DNA from: Topomyia yanbarensis
Taxonomy: Eukaryota; Arthropoda; Insecta; Diptera; Culicidae
NCBI RefSeq assembly: GCF_030247195.1
Contig: NC_080671.1
Coordinates: forward strand, 88,472,370-88,536,369
DNA length: 64,000 nucleotides
Direction: 5' to 3'
Position numbers and translations under genes: made by a program
Notes under the pieces: generated by a model
The model's input: the letters and a program-made list of their open reading frames with translations, nothing else
Told to the model about the DNA's origin: nothing
Database searches by the model: none
In this document: in pieces, positions 45,551-57,533 of the stretch
How the letters are laid out: every line of letters begins with the position of its first letter
Position numbering within the stretch: the stretch's first letter is position 1

Positions 45551-47461
45551 CAGTGGCGTAGCCAAGGGGGGGTTTTGGGGGTTGAAACCCCCTCCAAACC
45601 AAAATATTTGAATTGAAGAAAAAAAGTTTGATGCTGACTAGTTTGTTAAATATTCAAATAATAATTTTGGAAGTTTATTATCTGTTCATTACATTGAGAA
45701 TCTAATGTTTTAAACGTTATGGGGACTTTTTGTAAATTGTGAGAATGGGATCTTGTAACTAATATTTTAGTGAGGATCCTATAGTTGATAAATCATGTAA
45801 ATATCAAGCAAAATAGCTCAATGAAAACGCCTACATAGAAACTGATGAAAAATGGCGTTTTATGCTTGTCTCTAACAGGTCAAAATCGGTTTTTATGTGC
45901 ATTTATATAAAATGCCACTAGCTAAAATTAGTAATAAAAAAAATTAAAAATTTTCACGTTTTTCGCTATTTATGATGTACATTTGGGTATCGAATTGAAT
46001 GGCGACAAGATTCCATAATTTGGAAACCCTCAGCTTTTGGAGGTTTAGTATTTAGCACTTTAGCAGCATAATTTTATTGATTAATTTTTCCAGTTGCATT
46101 ACAAATTCCAATCAAATTTAGTTCGAGGCTTAGTGTCTTCAGCAACATTTTCAAGAATGTTATTGCAAATAGCTTGGTTGAAGATATGAATGGAACCCGT
46201 ATTTGTGCATTATAGGCCATATTTCACTACGAATTCCCTTACTAACGGTTATAGGCGGCAACAAAGAATTTGGGAGAACACCTTGTAGATGACTTTACTA
46301 TCCTAGTATGTAAAAGTGACTTCAACGCCACCTTGGTCAAATTTAACTTTTTCGTATATATACTGAAAAATATACTGGATGGAGTTTACGTCACCTTTGC
46401 ATACAAGGGCAGTTCAGTAATGTGATTAATCGGTAATTAGTTGCAAAAATCCCGCTTAACACAATTTGTATAGATGGGGCATACTACTCCCTACATCCTA
46501 TACTTCGGTAAAATCTTCTCCTTCCAGATCTTCAAAAGCACCCAGTGGAGTGCTCTAGTCAATTCCTGTACTCTGTGTTTGAGTAGCTCACTTGACAGTT
46601 GATCATTGCCAGCGGTTCAACCGTCCTATTTTTTCATGAATCTTAGGTAGATCCGGAATCTGTCGTCGACTGCGCGCGCCTGCAAGCTGATTCTTGCAAT
46701 ACTCTTGTCGGCTACTGCTTCGCTATTTAGGTGTTCGTCATAATATACTTATCAATCGTGAGATTTCTGCACAAATAATGTGTACACCTTATAAGGTGTG
46801 CAGACTATCCTGTGCGATAACCGGATTATACAATGCCCCCGGCCTATCAGGATGTTTATGTCACCGATGACGAGTTTAACATTCCGCCATAGGCAGCTAT
46901 CATAGACATGCTCCAGCTGCGCATAAAATGCATCTTTCTCGGCTTCGTGAGGTCAATGCACATTGATAATGCTCTAGTCGAAGAAATGGCCTTTGATCCA
47001 CACTACACATATCCTATCGCTGATCGTCTGCCACTTGATCACGCGTTGGCGCATTTTGCCCAGCTCTTGTGCCGTCGCTCGATCCCCGCATTTCCACACC
47101 TTCTGCCTTATCTATCAAAGCTCCTCCAATGCTACGGTTTCGAAGTTGCGAGTTTTCAGCTCATACTTTTGTTAGTAAAGTGGTGTTTTTTGAGCCACTC
47201 GTTGAACTTGACCTAACCTGTCTCGCAGTCCGTCACCCAACATAACTGACACCTGCGACAGATATTTAGTTCTGCTACGGTAGGGTTATAGCGCCCATGC
47301 CCGCTCACACCATCCCATTTCGCTATTACTGCAGAACACGGTAGTACCCAGTCGATCGCGGCCTACAGATTAAATGTCATCAATAGACTTGCCAACATTT
47401 TTGAAAAATTTAAGATTTTCGTCAAAACCCCCTCCAAACCAAATTTCTGGCTACGCCACTG
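45551..47461 (+). mobile_element. hAT-like element (CAGTGGCGTAGCCA ends), copy 1
   Basis: Starts CAGTGGCGTAGCCA and ends TGGCTACGCCACTG. Flanked by the perfect 8-bp repeats caactata at 45543-45550 and 47462-47469. CCCCCTCCAAACCAAA occurs near both ends. The interior (about 46500-47380) is less AT-rich and gives degraded protein-like stretches on the - strand that I cannot assign; it may be a captured retroelement scrap. No transposase motif is visible. Confidence 0.9.
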
Positions 47462-47469
47462 CAACTATA

Positions 47470-48599
47470 GGTTCAAGGTTTACACAAGAAGATTTTTATT
47501 CGGTGGGGTCATAAACATCCTCTGATACATAAACTTAATATTATAAGTTTTACAAATTATAAAATCACGGTAAACAGATAAACGTTCTTTGGAACAATTT
47601 AGTATGTACTGCAAAGACGGTGGATTTGCCATTTTGAACTTCTTTGCTATACTCGTACCCGAACATGTTAGGTTTCAATTTTAATTCTCTCTCTTATTAT
47701 ACCATCGCATGGAAATTCGAGAGAAAACCAGCTAATTTATTTAAATGATGGCACAGAAGAAAAATGCCGTCAAATGATTCCAGAACTAATTATTGAGGGG
47801 TTACACTACTATAGAGCACGAAAAATAGGCATATTTCGGGAATTTATCTTGACGCAATAATGAGATGAATCGAGATCTTGTTTAACTTTCCGGCTGTGCA
47901 CGCTGCTCTGAAAATCTAGCGAACCCGTCTTAAAGCATCAGCGGCTGCTCGTTCAGTGGGCCATAAGCACGACTTCCAGAGGGTTAATGAGATATATAAC
48001 ATTACTTTATTGCAAAAAAATGATTTATTCGAGTAATTTCGTCACAAGATGGCGGCTGTGCAGCACTTTCCCGTCGGGGATTTTTTTTTGGAAAGGGTCC
48101 ACGGCCGGAGCTCCATGTCCCGTAATTTTTGATCCAGAGCCAAAAACCAAAGCTTTTTAAACTTCTTAGCACGACAGCAAACAGCATACGTAAGATTTTT
48201 TCTATGTCTTGATTTTTCGCGAAATGGCACATTTTTAGTCGAAAAACGCTAAAAATGTGTTAAAAGTGTCGATTTTTAAAATTTGCATATTAAGAAATTA
48301 TGCAATGAAAAAATTAAATCCCACGTACATCGCTGGAGAAAGTAATTTTGAACATGCTGTAAAAATTTTAGGCTGATCAAAAATCATTTGTTCGAGTTAC
48401 ATTTCCGGCCAGATTAAAAAAAAATTATTTCGAGAAACACACGGTTAACGTTTTCAGTATACTAGAGGTATACATAAGAGGCGTTGCGAAAAAACTTGAA
48501 TATTTATTTAATGTTTTCGCGATTCATTTTTTGGAATATCATTTTCAGCATCCTAAAGCACCAGTAAACAAAATTCAACTAATAAATAAAAATTAAATG
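47470..48599. other. No gene recognised (one MITE within)
   Basis: AT-rich DNA apart from the 120-bp repeat at 47882-47987. The frames at 48002-48232 on the - strand have no domain I recognise. Confidence 0.4.
47882..47987. repeat. 120-bp dispersed repeat, copy 3
   Basis: Runs from TTAACTTTCCGG to ACTTCCAGAGGGTTAA, with CACGCTGCTCTGAAAATC, TAGCGAA and GTTCAGTGGGCCA shared with the copy at 26120-26243. Confidence 0.72.
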
Positions 48600-49880
48600 C
48601 TTTAAAAAATCTACAGTACTGTAACCCCTTGAAAGCACTGTATCGGTCAAATAGAAGCGCTTCTAAATTGGCACGTCATTATTTTTAATAACGCGCTACA
48701 GAAAAAACGCTTTTAATCCACCTAACAGTGTGATGAGACATTTCTTATAACTCTTATCACTCGCTTCGGATATTATATCGTTTGAGAACATTTAGAACTT
48801 GATGCTTCGCGATGTTTTTGATAACACATACTACATGGGATAGTGGCAGGACTCAGAGAATCGCTCAAATCAGCATAGGACAATCATTATTTTATTAAAA
48901 TCAGCATAGGACTATCATACATTTATTAATCATTCGCATGTATGTAAAAAGCCTTATGTTTACATTTGTGAGTATCGCCCTTTTCACAAAAAAAGCGTTG
49001 AAATGAAATCGCAGCTCCTGATATCACGCTATCTCTGAAGTGCATGCGTGCATAGTTCCAAATTTTACTTCGACATCGACTTTTTCTAAAGGTGACTTCC
49101 CAGTAGTATCCTTGATTTGAATTATTATCGTTAATCCTAATGCCAAAGAACAAATAAAAACCTCTCGAAAACGAACCGTTTGGGGAAATCATCATCATTA
49201 CTGGAATTTTCATTTTCACGAAACTTTTCGATAGCCTTCCGTCACTTGCGTTAATGCACTGGGTGCACAGTGCTCCGAAAATCTAGCGAAATCGTCTTAG
49301 GGCACCAGCGGGTCTAATTCAGAGCTATCTGCGCGGCGAGTTAAATCTGTAAAGAACACTAAAAATTAATTTCTATTCCATAATTTTCAGTTCAGCAATT
49401 CGAGAGATCGTGCTCACCGCAAGCCATGAAAAATAGACTACGTTGTGAAGCGATTGTCACAGCGATTTATTAAAAAATCACGGTTAAATAAAAAATTAAA
49501 GTATTAAAAAATTTCAAATAGTTTATAATTTTCACAAACTTATTAGGAAAAATTGTTTAATAATCTTTCGTAATATTGTGTAGGAAAAAAGCTGAAAATT
49601 TCAGTATTGTCTCTATCTGCAACATATAAACCCTTAAGTATTCCAATTAATTGGTATACGAATTGGAATAGGTTCGCCAAATTTTGGAAGAAGTCTATAA
49701 AATAACCCCTTGAAAGCTACCTAAAAATTGTTGTAGTTCGATGCAATAAAAAAATCATATTTGGCAATTCATATTTGGCTGATAAAATTGGGGTGTCAAT
49801 GTATTATAATAGATATTCAGCATTCGAAGAAGTTTCTTGTGAACGAGTGTAGAACGACTTTGTTTCTACTTACTTGAAGT
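48600..49880 (+). repeat. Dispersed repeat Z, copy b (left part)
   Basis: Direct-orientation relative of 36930-37990. It carries a 120-bp repeat insertion at 49234-49345 and is cut at 49880 by the hAT-like element, resuming at 51671 with AGCTATTTATTTCGC. Confidence 0.65.
49234..49345. repeat. 120-bp dispersed repeat, copy 4 (decayed end)
   Basis: CCTTCCGTCACTTGCG, AATGCACTG, GAAAATCTAGCGAAATCGTC and GGCACCAGCGG match the copy at 26120-26243. The right terminal inverted repeat is lost. Confidence 0.65.
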
Positions 49881-51670
49881 CAGCGGCGTAGCCAGAAATT
49901 CGGTTTGGTGAAAATCGATCTTACTGTCCAAACGGCATAATTCCGAAACCATAATTTTTAAAGTTTTAAAATTATGCAGAATTATTTTCCAGAAAATAGT
50001 AATAAGGTTCGTGTCTTTAGAGAACTTGTTGAGACTTTATTGTAGTCATGAATATTAACCTGAGAAAATTCACCATAAATACTTCTTGGACGATATACCG
50101 TCAAAATTATTTTATCAAATGATGCGCTGTTTAACGTTTGTAAAACTCATTGAAGATACTAAACTTCCGAAATTGACGGTTTCAAAATGATGCTATCTTG
50201 ACCTTAAATTACTGTTTTTAAACATTTGAACTATACATATAATTGGTCATACAACAAAAATCAAATGCTCATCAAAATTGATCAGAACCTGCTAGAGTCG
50301 AATGGAAATCGTCATTTTTCATAAATTTCTCTCTACATTCGGAAAGTGTTATCCTCGTTATTAATCATATTACGTTTTCGTCTCAACTCGACGCATTCCC
50401 AAGATAAAAACCTGTTTTAATCCACCTAGTGGTGCAATTGTGCTTTTCTCATTTGTCCAAACTACGATTCCATGGCTGGTTATGTTCAATACAATGGTGG
50501 AAATGAATATTACATGTTCAGTACGATTTGCACATACATACAATGGATCGACAGCCACGATCTTGTGATACTGAAACATCGCTTGAAACCAGCGGCGGAT
50601 CATGGAGAAAGATCCAGGAGGTCCAGGTCCTGCCGAAAATTTTCAACTTGTTAAGAAATTTTAAACTAGTTTTAATTTTAATAACCCCTCACTGCATACT
50701 CCCTCCGGGCTGGTATGATTGACGATTTTTAGAGTAATTGCATAACTTTTCTATATGAGAAAGGCAAAACTGTACTAAAGTCCAAAAAAGTCCATTTTTG
50801 CCAAACATCTCAATGTTTCATGCATTTTAAAGGCTTTTGGAATCAAAAATACAAATTTGATTTGAAAATTTTTCATTTCAGTTTATATGGGAATTTGCTG
50901 TGTGATTGCACTCTTCAACTCGTAACTCCGGAACCGGAAGTCCAATCAATAAAAAATTCAATAGCAGCCGATGGAAAGGTTGTACCTTTCATTTGAGACT
51001 AACTTTGTGCAAATCGGTCCAGCCATCTCTGAGAAACAGAGGTCACATTTTTTTCCACATACACACATACATACACACACAGACATTTTCCGATCTCGAC
51101 GAACTCAGTCGATTGGCATATGACACTCGGCCCTCCGGGACGGGATTAGATTGACGAATTTTAGAAGGAATGAGAAAGGCAAAAACATTTTTAGAAAATG
51201 TTGAAAGTTATGCATTTTTTTTGGTGAGCAGTTCTATGTTTCATTAAATCAATTTTAACTTCGCTTCCTATTAAATAAAGACCCTTATTACAGTACATCT
51301 CTACAAAAACGAGCTCAATTTGAAAATTAATCTGAGGATTATGATTGATTACAGAACTCTGGAATTTTCTATTGGAATGTTTTCAGGCAGGAATTTGATA
51401 TTGATGCTATTAGACAACTGTGAAATCAAGACCAATAGATCAGTTACATATCAGGACCCCATTCCGACAATTTATCAAAAGTCCTCATGATGTTTACAAC
51501 AACAGGTTATCAATCTACGGATCAGATAATTGTTATTGTAATATTGAATTAAATCAGTCAGCATCAATAAATTTTCAACTTCAATCCAATTTTTTTTGTT
51601 GGGTGTGGTGGGGGGGAGGGGGGTGTTGTATGGTGGTAAACCCCAAAACTTTCTCTTGGCAATGCCGTTG
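49881..51670 (-). mobile_element. hAT-like element (CAGCGGCGTAGCCAG end), copy 2
   Basis: The left end CAGCGGCGTAGCCAGAAATT with GGTTTGG matches the right end of the element at 45551-47461, so this copy is inverted relative to it. The right end, read inward, is CAACGGCATTGCCAAG followed by GTTTTGGGGTTTACC. The flanks cttgaagt (49873-49880) and cttgtagc (51671-51678) are decayed 8-bp duplications. The sister repeat at 36930-37990 has cttggagt once at this point. The interior holds another repeat at about 50411-51180. Confidence 0.78.
50411..51180. repeat. TTTTAATCCACCTAG-type dispersed repeat
   Basis: Begins TTTTAATCCACCTAGTGGTG with CTTTTCTCATTTG. It has an internal ATGAGAAAGGCAAAA near 50755 and a terminal AATGAGAAAGGCAAAA near 51170. 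Its last 180 bases (CCATCTCTGAGAAAC, an ACAC run, CAGTCGATTGG, CGGCCCTCCGGG) recur at 52530-52740. Related TTnAATCCAnCTA starts occur at about 36975 and 48712. Confidence 0.55.
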
Positions 51671-52529
51671 CTTGTAGCTATTTATTTCGCTTTTTATTTT
51701 CCGATATTTTTCAGATCGATCCGATGGTTATAAATTAGAAAAATTGCAGTCAGAAGGTTCGTACAAATGAACATTTTTGCACTGATAAGTTATCAAGTTC
51801 CTTCCAGACAACTTGGAAGTGTTCGGTGATTATTTCTAGCGGTTGTAGATAGAAAAATGAAATACAAAATTTGTTTTATTGAAATAATGTTTGGCTTAGT
51901 TCAATGGATTATTACTATATTGAACAATAAATAGGCGACAAAGAGTAATCCACAAACAACAAGCCATAACTTTCAAAGTATTCAAAATAGATATTTGAAG
52001 TCTTCAGTAAAGTTATTCGCAAAAGTAAGAGCTACAAATTTACTGAAGACATCATTTCGATATAATCACTTCCAAGAAAATTTGTGAAAATATCTCACTC
52101 ACAGGGGGATTAATCAGCAAAAGCACAATACCAAAAGAAAGGGCATATTGCCTTCATTAAATTCTCCCAAGATACTATTGACCTAAAATAAGCCGTTTTG
52201 GCGTTAATAATAGATTACATGTTTTTGGTCATATTTCTGGCAATGGAAAATGATAAAAATCTTTCGTCCGCATTTAATGTTGAATATCTCTTTTGATAAT
52301 AGTTCGATTTCAACAATCTATAGCTTTTTCGAAAGGTATTCGTTAAAGCTGTCAAAAAACATAAATTGTTAATCTATATTGTCAATTTCGGCAGATAATT
52401 CAAAAAAACTGCAAAAACGCCATTTTTACGCATTCAAACATTCATATCATGGAAACTAAACATCAGAATCAAAAACAAATTAATAGCGTTCATACTGTTT
52501 TTTTCGTTCTTTCATTTAAAATTGGTGGA
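51671..52529. other. No gene recognised
   Basis: The first 60 bases are the resumed repeat Z copy b. The rest is AT-rich and unassigned. Confidence 0.4.
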
Positions 52530-52740
52530 TAAGATCGGTTCAGCCATTGCTGAGAAACTCGAATGAGAATTTGTCCGTTACATACACACACACACACACA
52601 TACACACACAGACATTGTCCCAAATCGTCGAGCTCAGTCGATTGGTTTATAAGACTCGGCCTTCCGGGCCTCGGAAAAAATCTTGAAAATTTGAGCGAAT
52701 TCTATACATTTCTTTTATAAGAAATGTAAAAAACAAGTAA
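52530..52740. repeat. Dispersed repeat end with AC microsatellite
   Basis: Matches 50995-51180 in CAGCCAT-GCTGAGAAAC, GACATT-TCC, CTCAGTCGATTGG and CGGCC-TCCGGG. An AC run lies at 52583-52611. Confidence 0.6.
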
Positions 52741-52989
52741 CAATGTGAATTCTCGTGAACGTTATCTTGTTTTATGTGGACTTTATCTCGGAAAAGTTGG
52801 ACATCGGATAAGCCTCTTCTCGCGTGAGTGAGAGAGAATTACAATACCTGCGTATAATAATAATCGAAAACGTGTGTAATACCAGGACATTACCTATAAT
52901 GGATCACTTTACTTTTTGGCGTCGCCAAATTCGCAATCAAAATAAGTTAACTTACCATTGAGTTATTCAGTCGAACAAAAAATAGGCCG

Positions 52990-53627
52990 TACCTAATGTG
53001 GATGTACAAATCCCGTCTTACATCTGTTATACGATTAATCTGATACTACAGATCATTATAAAACTTTGTTTATACCAGCCGATACATTGATACGTAAAAC
53101 GTTTTCCTTGTTTGCCCCTAGGCTCGAATACTTCAGGTTTCCCACGGTAGTGTAACAACACTCTATAAACTCGCAAGCTTTACCAAGCAACTATGAAATC
53201 TTCAGTAGAAAATCATATAAGCTTGAAATAAGCCACCGACATCCACACAATACAACGCAACAACCTGTGTAAATTAAAACAATCTCACCCGCAATGCCGC
53301 TTGTAAGACGAAAACAAACCAAAGATCACACGCCAGTGAATACACGCCAGTGAAACCACGCCAGTGAATACACCACAGCGACTCTGGGGCGCGCGCTGTG
53401 GCGAATTTATCTGAGCGCGCCACAGAGAATTTCAAGAGCTCTTCTCCACACTCTAGCTCGTTCCAGTGTTGGGTGTATGAAAATTTACCTCTGCCATCAA
53501 CGTGCGCTTACACATATCAAATACGGTGGTGTATATGAACGAAAGAGAAGCGCTCTCGTTTTGCTTGCCAGAGTGTGGGGAGTAATTTCAATTTCTCTTT
53601 ACTGCACAGAGGATAGGGACATCACTG
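52990..53627 (-). repeat. Right arm of the 10.8-kb foldback
   Basis: Inverted copy of 42840-43450. CACGCCAGTGAA is repeated three times at the same 14-bp period (53329, 53343, 53357). Similarity fades inward near 53000 and outward after the GAATTTATCTGAGCGCGCC block, then returns near CCTCTGTG. Confidence 0.85.
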
Positions 53628-53700
53628 CAGACAAGAATGGAAATACTAGCAAATGGTTTGTATATTAATTAGCCATTCTTTAAATATTAAGCTTTGAGTG

Positions 53701-54848
53701 GCTGGCGTCCAAAAGGGGCTAACTCACATTTTGCTTTTTTTATAAGAAATGGAAAAAACTTCTACATTTACAAAATAACATTGTTTTTATTGTAAAAATA
53801 CACGATTTTATTAATAGTTGATTGACCCATGTTGTCTAGAAAAAATAAGATCATTACATGCATTACCCTTTAATTCACGAGCATTTTAGTAGTTCGAAGG
53901 GGTAACCGCGGGGGTACTTAGCGTTCAAAAGGGGGGTAACCCACAATTTACACGTCTTTTCCTTATATTTCGTTTTAAAGTTCTGGTGTCTTTGGAAAAG
54001 TTGCTGCATGGCATCTAGCGCTTTATTTAATCATTTCATATTAGTTCGGAATTCAGTCTCTAGGGAAGCGCTGTTATCAACTTTTTAATAGAACGAGATA
54101 GAACGATGGTGTCTACGACAAAGTTGTATGTCAGGTAGTTATAAATATATCTTCTGAAGATACTAGCTTTGTATGTTCTACAAGTTTTGAAATATGGCGC
54201 ATTTTTGGAAACATAATCAGAAAATAAAATGTTTAACCAAAATATCTCGAAACATACAGGACGTACAAAGTTTGCATCCTCAGAAGATATATTCTAGATG
54301 ATAGGGCCTACAACTTTTTCGACGGTACCACATTTCTATTTAGCTGTATTGTAAGTGAATGACTGCGCTTTCCTAGCGACCATATTGCGAACTAGTATGC
54401 TTCAACCAGATCAAGCGCTAGGAGCCATACAGCAACTTTTCCGAAGACACCATAACTCTATAACTAAAGATAATTGATTCCAAGTTTTTTTCAATTTTTC
54501 GACCGCAATGTTCCCTTTTTTCTCATGATCTCTTATTGCTCGGTCAACTTTCAATGTAGATACATGACACTTTTACTGGAATTTTCGAAAAATTACGCTC
54601 AACGATATACATTTGTGCAAGAAATAAATATTAGATACACAACACGACTGTTTGAGCCGAAACGTCAACACACAATGCAATCCAACTAAAACCAGTTTTA
54701 TATCGTGTTCAACGATATGTGAGCTACAGCACAACAGTTACTGGTGGCGAATCGATTGACTGCTTTTCTTAAAACCTCCGAAAACGAACGAGAAAACTAG
54801 TGTTTCCATAAGATACAATGTGGGGTTAGCCCCTTTTGGACGCCAGCT
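53701..54848. mobile_element. Foldback element (GCTGGCGTCCAAAAGGGG ends)
   Basis: Starts GCTGGCGTCCAAAAGGGGCT and ends with its inverse, AGCCCCTTTTGGACGCCAGC. Inner inverted blocks such as TACAACTTT and ATATATCTTCTGAAGAT against ATATATTCTAGA are seen near 54115-54330. The flanks TG and TA may be a decayed TA duplication. No transposase. Confidence 0.7.
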
Positions 54849-55003
54849 ATTAATTTTACCAAACATTTCAGAAACAAATAGTTCGCAAAATTCGTACGTT
54901 TTGTTTTATTCCTTAACTTTATTTCAATTTCATTCTTTATATTCATTTTTTCAGTTTATTCACTTCATGGATTTTTTCGTTTTGCTTATTTTATTCTTTT
55001 TTA

Positions 55004-56265
55004 AATTCGTTTATTTGGCACGGCTCAAGGCGTTAGCTTCACAGAGCCGTGGGTCTTGTATATATTTACATGAGGTAAAAAATAAAAACAATAAACGCTT
55101 AATACAATATTGATCTATCCGATCCCGTACGCGCGACTTGCCATTGCGCGCGGAGATCCGTTTTCTGGTCGGGGAAATATTTGCATCCACGTCAACTGTA
55201 TCGTGAGGGTCATTCATATCTCTGCGTCGTCGCACATGTCCAGGTCATCATCAGGGTTACTGCCTTGATGTTCGCGATCAGGTGTTGTTCCTAACTTCTT
55301 TCTTTTTCGGGTCACGAGCGTGAACCCTCCGTCATTGCTAGTAGATCTCTCATTGGTGGAATTAGCTGTTGAGTTTTTTGTACTTGACGCGGCCTTCGCA
55401 GTTGTCATTATTGCTTGAACAGTAGCCACAAATTTGGCTACCGTTTGTGGCTGAGGGAACGATATTGGAGACTGAGTGTTGGCATTTTTTTCTGTAGATG
55501 AGCTTTTCTTAGGGGTTTCTGGACAGAATTGTCCGTAATGTGCCGTTTGTTCACAGAACTGGCACGTGTGAGTTTGTCCTTGATATGTACATAGAGTTCG
55601 CTGTATAATGGTATCACTCCCTTTTGTTTTGTACTGCAGGGTAAGATAGGAGGGAATAGGTTGGTCTACTCGCATTCTTACCACAAACACCATTTGAGAT
55701 ACCTGGAAAATAGTTCCTCCACGTGTCCTCCGTAATAGATTCCACTTCTCCGAAATACGACATGAATCTTTGCCACTTTGCAAGTATGTGCTGCCAAATC
55801 ATGTAATTTGACTTTCACGTTTCCGTTATCCATATACACAGGGATCTTGATTTTAGCGGTGTCACAATCCAGCACGTGTTTCAAGTTGTTTTGCGAAATG
55901 AATCTTTTCGTCTGGGCGAATTGCTTGAACGTTATCAGCACCGCGTGCCTGACGTGCTCCAACTGGATGAAGCTGACTTCCGCAAACCGAAGCTGCATTT
56001 TCACCTTCAGCGGATGTTCTACATCACCAATACTTGGTCTTATGCGGAAAGACTGGAAGTCAATGACCACCGTCTTAGCCTGAAGAAGCACATTTTGTTG
56101 ATGAGACTCAGTCATCTTGATAGATCACCACACAAGAATAATAGTAACGGTTGTCTTTGTTCTTCAGACAATGCACACAAGAAAAAAGCAACTGTTTGCG
56201 CCGGCTTGGGTAGCAGCCGAGAGCACACTGATATTGTGACTGATGCCTTTGGTGGTTGAGAATAG
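55004..56265 (-). mobile_element. Non-LTR ORF1-only element, copy 3
   Basis: Carries ORF1, then a short 3' tail ending CAAATAAACGAATTT with an A-rich end. No ORF2 lies between. The tail has a perfect 8-bp hairpin stem (CACGGCTC at 55019 against GAGCCGTG at 55044). The 3' border coincides with that of the copy at 32344-33255. Confidence 0.68.
55214..56115 (-). pseudogene. Non-LTR retrotransposon ORF1 (Gag-like), frameshifted
   Basis: RNA-binding ORF1 protein of a LINE. From the 5' side, 56115-55678 begins MTESHQQNVLLQAKTV, with FKQFAQTKRFISQNNLKHVL and VYMDNGNVKVKLHDLAAHT. The frame then shifts: FGEVESITEDTWRNYFPGIS is read in a second frame, and 55783-55214 gives MRVDQPIPSYLTL, TYQGQTHTCQFCEQTAHYG and QFCPETPKK, a C-x2-C-x4-H-x4-C zinc knuckle. 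The C-terminal third is Ser/Thr-rich and then basic and acidic (TRKRKKLG, NPDDDLDMCDDAE). At least two frameshifts break it, so it is a pseudogene. The clade is not secure (the style fits LOA/R1/I-group elements). Confidence 0.82.
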
Positions 56266-56365
56266 ACTGATTTTTTATTTTAATTTTTTGATTCCTTTTG
56301 AATAAGAATAAGCATAAGCATAAGTGATCATCCGTGGTTGCTACTCCGTTATTGACCAGAACCAA

Positions 56366-57436
56366 TTAAGATAGCAAAATGTTTATTGGAACAACGTGCT
56401 TGGGAATAACACGATAAACCACATTGTGCAACCTATATTGATTCCTGCATGCTGATCAATACCGATGTCGGCCACGTCCGAATGCAGATCTTCTGGGGAA
56501 GGAAGGAATTTTAGTCCGATACATAATGCTGCTAGAGATCGAAGAATGCTCTACATCTTCACATGTATCACGGAAGGGGAAATTCGTTAGTTAGTATGCC
56601 AATAGCGTTAGCATGAAATAATTGCTTTGGGTAGCCGGCTACCGGGAATTTTAGAGATTCATGATTTGCTATATTACTAAGTTTGTGAAATAAGACATTT
56701 GAACTCCAGATAGCCGACTATGATGAGTATTGCTTATATTTCATTAAACTGAATATCGTAGAGATTTCTGTCTCGTGATGCCTGTTGGGTTTTATTTGTT
56801 TCTCGGCGATCGTTCGAAGCCACTGAGAACGCTTACTATGTTTGGAACGAAACTTCAGAAATATTTCACCCTCCAAAGCTACCTTACAGAAACGAAACTA
56901 TTATTACGAGCAGCTTTATCTCATTCTTCCCTCTATATCTCTACACATCCTACATCCTACATCAATAAATCAAAAGCTATATCCACTAAACTGACGAAGG
57001 CACTTAAAGAGAGACAATATTTTTCGATTTTTCCATCAACAGAATAGATGAATGTACGTAGGACAAGACGTGACAATCGACTTCTTATTTTTCCTTCAAC
57101 ATTCTTCTTTTCCCACATTTTCACACTGCCGAAATCTTCCGAACAGTTCTGCTATTTTTATTAATGAACATGGAGTCTTGTTCATTTATTTTATACCGGC
57201 AATATTTTGTATCTTGAATCCATATTGATGAAGGACACCGTTTTTCTATATCATGGATGTTTTGTAAGGTTTGATGACGACATTTGCTTCTGTCTTATTT
57301 TTGTTAAAGTCAATCAACCACGTATACGGTAAATGCATGATAAATACTTGTTTCACTTTGCCACACAATTTCTGTTCAATTTAGTCATTTTTACTTTTTT
57401 AAAGATAATAATTTTATTTATATTTTCCTTTAAATA
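56366..57436. other. No gene recognised
   Basis: Mixed composition. The frame of 90 codons at 56775-57047 has no known domain and no codon or splice support. Confidence 0.4.
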
Positions 57437-57533
57437 CCCAAGTATCAATTCTAGTTCTATAGCACACTACGAGTGCATTCTAAGTTTTAAGAAGATCTGC
57501 AAGAGTACTATAAAACCTCAATTGTTACTATAG
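57437..57533. repeat. 97-bp hairpin MITE (CCCAAGTAAC family), copy 2
   Basis: CCCAAGTATCAATTCTAG at the left and CTCAATTGTTACTA at the right, matching 5616-5712 throughout. Confidence 0.65.

Larger units (their letters stand above)
42840..53627. mobile_element. 10.8-kb composite foldback, CAGTGATG ends, 8-bp TSD
   Basis: CAGTGATG begins at 42840 and CATCACTG ends at 53627. Directly outside are identical 8-bp repeats, cagacaag, at 42832-42839 and 53628-53635. The arms (about 42840-43450 and 52990-53627) are inverted copies of each other. The 9.5-kb interior contains two hAT-like elements of another family (45551-47461, 49881-51670), the repeat Z copy b and several MITEs, and no recognisable transposase. 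An 8-bp duplication with CAG-initial ends points to hAT-type mobilisation of the whole block. The true terminal repeat is short before the arms diverge, so chance pairing is not fully excluded. Confidence 0.7.

Noticed and set aside
46908..47216. 102-codon frame on the + strand inside the hAT-like element
   Set aside because: No transposase motif; the segment looks like degraded retroelement sequence, and the frame is probably an accident.
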